The notes below the pieces were generated by a model. The model had not been told where the DNA came from and made no database searches. It saw only the letters and a list, made by a program, of their open reading frames with translations. A stretch of DNA of 32,388 nucleotides. Source: Mycolicibacter arupensis (GTDB lineage Bacteria; Actinomycetota; Actinomycetes; Mycobacteriales; Mycobacteriaceae). The stretch's first letter is position 1. The number at the start of each line of letters is the position of its first letter. The stretch lies in assembly GCF_002086515.1 (NCBI RefSeq), contig NZ_MVHH01000045.1, positions 1-32,388 of the forward strand, in the 5' to 3' direction. Shown here piece by piece: positions 32,327-32,388 of the stretch. The position numbers and the translations under genes are program-made.

Positions 32327-32388
32327 CTAGCGCGTCAGGCTTTGGCTGAATTGGGGGTTGACGAGTTGTAGGTAGGTGGGTTCGTCGT
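32327..32388 (-). CDS. C-terminal end of the upstream ESX gene, probably espG3 (cut by window edge)
   Basis: The last 19 codons are visible, ending DEPTYLQLVNPQFSQSLTR and TAG, 36 bases before the eccD start on the same strand. In ESX-3 loci the gene before eccD3 is espG3, the cytosolic chaperone for PE-PPE substrates, so that is the expected identity. The fragment is too short to prove it. Confidence 0.5.
   Translation of the reverse strand, partial: DEPTYLQLVNPQFSQSLTR

Overview
The window is high-GC actinobacterial DNA and almost certainly comes from a mycobacterium (Mycobacteriaceae). A PE/PPE/Esx gene set and an ESX-3-like type VII secretion block sit at the two ends. The middle keeps the gene order I recall for M. 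tuberculosis Rv2575-Rv2594c. Similarity statements rest on remembered family features; no search was run.

Layout. (1) 1-1660, minus strand: PE, PPE (SVP-like) and the start of an EsxB-type WXG100 gene, an apparent PE-PPE-Esx transcription unit. (2) 2158-3033: a membrane-anchored YpfJ-type zinc metallopeptidase. (3) 3030-5658: a small metabolic island with a DapA-family aldolase/lyase and a class II aldolase on the minus strand, and a divergent XRE-cupin regulator coupled to a gamma-glutamylcyclotransferase-like gene. A perfect palindrome lies between the divergent genes. (4) 5669-7217: an MmpS-like secreted protein and a DUF559 endonuclease-domain gene tightly bracketed by near-identical 21-bp direct repeats. 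(5) 7268-12686: hisS, an MBL-fold hydrolase, a divergent membrane-anchored cyclophilin and relA. (6) 12717-18864, minus strand: apt, an oligopeptide-binding lipoprotein, secF, secD and yajC. With relA this is a long run of same-strand genes, transcribed yajC to relA. SecD carries an unusual collagen-like Gly/Pro insert. (7) 19047-20747: a small secreted Cys-rich repeat protein and gabT. (8) 20756-22955: ruvC-ruvA-ruvB, preceded by a near-perfect mycobacterial SOS (LexA) box. (9) 23062-24426: a DUF2252 protein. (10) 25008-28305: a BASS-family transporter followed by a large arylsulfatase. (11) 28477-32388, minus strand: eccE, mycP, eccD and the tail of an EspG-like gene, the distal part of an ESX-3-type locus, closed by a strong hairpin.

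How the genes work together. YajC-SecD-SecF assist Sec export. RelA and Apt link nucleotide metabolism and the stringent response. RuvABC resolves Holliday junctions. The BASS transporter and sulfatase could form an uptake-and-desulfation pair. The ESX-3 components form the membrane machine (EccD, EccE, mycosin). I saw no tRNA, rRNA, CRISPR array or complete insertion sequence. The least expected features are the repeat-bracketed DUF559 gene, the collagen-like SecD insert, the 25-residue Cys-rich repeat protein, and the placement of ESX-3 genes close to the ruv region.
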